Part shown: positions 63,642 to 64,000 of the stretch, one piece after another
How positions within the stretch are numbered: the first letter of the stretch is position 1
Layout: every line of letters starts with the position of its first letter
Translations under genes and position numbers: made by a program
Notes under the pieces: generated by a model
The model's database searches: none
What the model was told of the DNA's origin: nothing
Seen by the model: only the letters and a program-made list of their open reading frames with translations
Source of the DNA: JBBRVW01 sp963784645
GTDB lineage: Bacteria; Actinomycetota; Actinomycetes; JACCUZ01
Reading direction: 5' to 3'
Length of the DNA: 64,000 nt
NCBI GenBank assembly: GCA_963784645.1
Contig: CAWARY010000015.1
Location: forward strand, 558,001-622,000

Positions 63642-64000
63642 AGCTGGGTGCGCTCGCGGGTCCGCAGGTCGACCGTGGTCGGCGCCAGCGGCGAGAGGTC
63701 GGGCCGCTTGGGCTCCACGAGGTCGCCTGTCGACCGGCCGCGCACCTGTCGGCCGACCCAGGGCGCGAGATAGGTCCTGGCCCACGCGGCGTCGGCGCGC
63801 CGCGTCGCGAGCACGCGACGGCGCGCGGCGTCGGTGACCTGCTGCGTCGACGCCGAGGCGTGCGGGCCCTCCATGCCGAGCACGTCGAGCACCGCGTCGG
63901 CCACGAGGGCGTGCCCGGCGGCGCTGAGGTGCAGCCGGTCCGGCGCCCACATGCTGTCCTGGTAGAGCTCCGCGAGGTGCCACAGGTCGACGACAGCGGC
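63638..64000 (-). CDS. SGNH/GDSL hydrolase, C-terminal part (5' end outside window)
   Basis: The frame is open to the right edge (AAVVDLWHLAELYQDSMW, then APDRLHLSAAGHALVADAVL). The Asp-x-x-His block DRLHLS is block V of SGNH hydrolases and supplies the catalytic Asp and His; the Ser block lies beyond the window. After it come 70 residues rich in Ala/Arg. Such proteins are esterases or lipases, often acting on acylated sugars or lipids. Localisation cannot be judged without the N-terminus. Confidence 0.85.
   Translation of the reverse strand, partial: AAVVDLWHLAELYQDSMWAPDRLHLSAAGHALVADAVLDVLGMEGPHASASTQQVTDAARRRVLATRRADAAWARTYLAPWVGRQVRGRSTGDLVEPKRPDLSPLAPTTVDLRTRERTQL

Overview
The window is very GC-rich, gene-dense bacterial chromosome. 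GTG starts are common, many same-strand genes overlap by 4 bp (ATGA/GTGA), and the gene content is typical of an actinobacterium: DUF3017 next to folD, DUF6350, a SigE-family ECF sigma factor, Tat-exported sugar-binding lipoproteins, and sucCD/purHN/mdh/icd synteny. It most resembles Nocardioides or a close relative in the Propionibacteriales; that placement is inference. I saw no tRNA, rRNA, CRISPR array, insertion sequence or prophage gene.

Layout. 1-4.2 kb: the tail of a secreted PxKF/Ig-like protein, then deoC with two aldehyde dehydrogenase genes, one of which has lost its catalytic half. 4.2-6 kb: a P-loop kinase-like gene, a LysR regulator with no normal start codon, and a small Cys-rich protein. 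6.1-16.4 kb: adenosine deaminase, then a nucleoside uptake and catabolism operon (BMP lipoprotein, ATPase, two permeases, cdd, deoA, cupin), with an M20 peptidase upstream. Together with deoC/ALDH at the left edge this is an almost complete deoxynucleoside-to-acetyl-unit route. 16.5-23.5 kb: the large subunit of a B12-dependent acyl-CoA mutase, a D,D-carboxypeptidase, YihY, a 2'-5' RNA ligase-like protein, trpS and a CorC/HlyC protein.

23.6-34.5 kb is a galactoside locus. On the minus strand lie a solute-binding lipoprotein, two permeases and a GH36 alpha-galactosidase; divergently lie a GH42 beta-galactosidase, a DeoR regulator, galT and galK. The two arms share a 312-bp promoter region rich in candidate operators. 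No transporter ATPase and no galE are present. 34.5-35.2 kb is a non-coding block of two tandem repeat families that share one core motif in opposite orientation. 35.2-50.3 kb is central metabolism (icd, mdh, folD, purH, purN, sucC, sucD), interrupted by a multi-PAS diguanylate cyclase and by an ECF sigma module whose third gene is broken by two frameshifts.

50.4-64 kb: a secreted CocE-like hydrolase, the small B12-binding mutase subunit (probable partner of the 16.5-kb large subunit), a lipase-like hydrolase, an M23 peptidase with a CRP/GlxR-type site upstream, pcrA, a secreted M15-like protein, a PIG-L deacetylase, an amidase, an orphan DppB-type permease, a DUF1579-like protein, an AraC regulator and the 3' part of an SGNH hydrolase. 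Long perfect inverted repeats mark most gene ends. Two of them share arms and loop length. The strongest unusual signals are the intergenic repeat families, two probable AUC start codons with well-placed Shine-Dalgarno sequences, and the galactoside control region.
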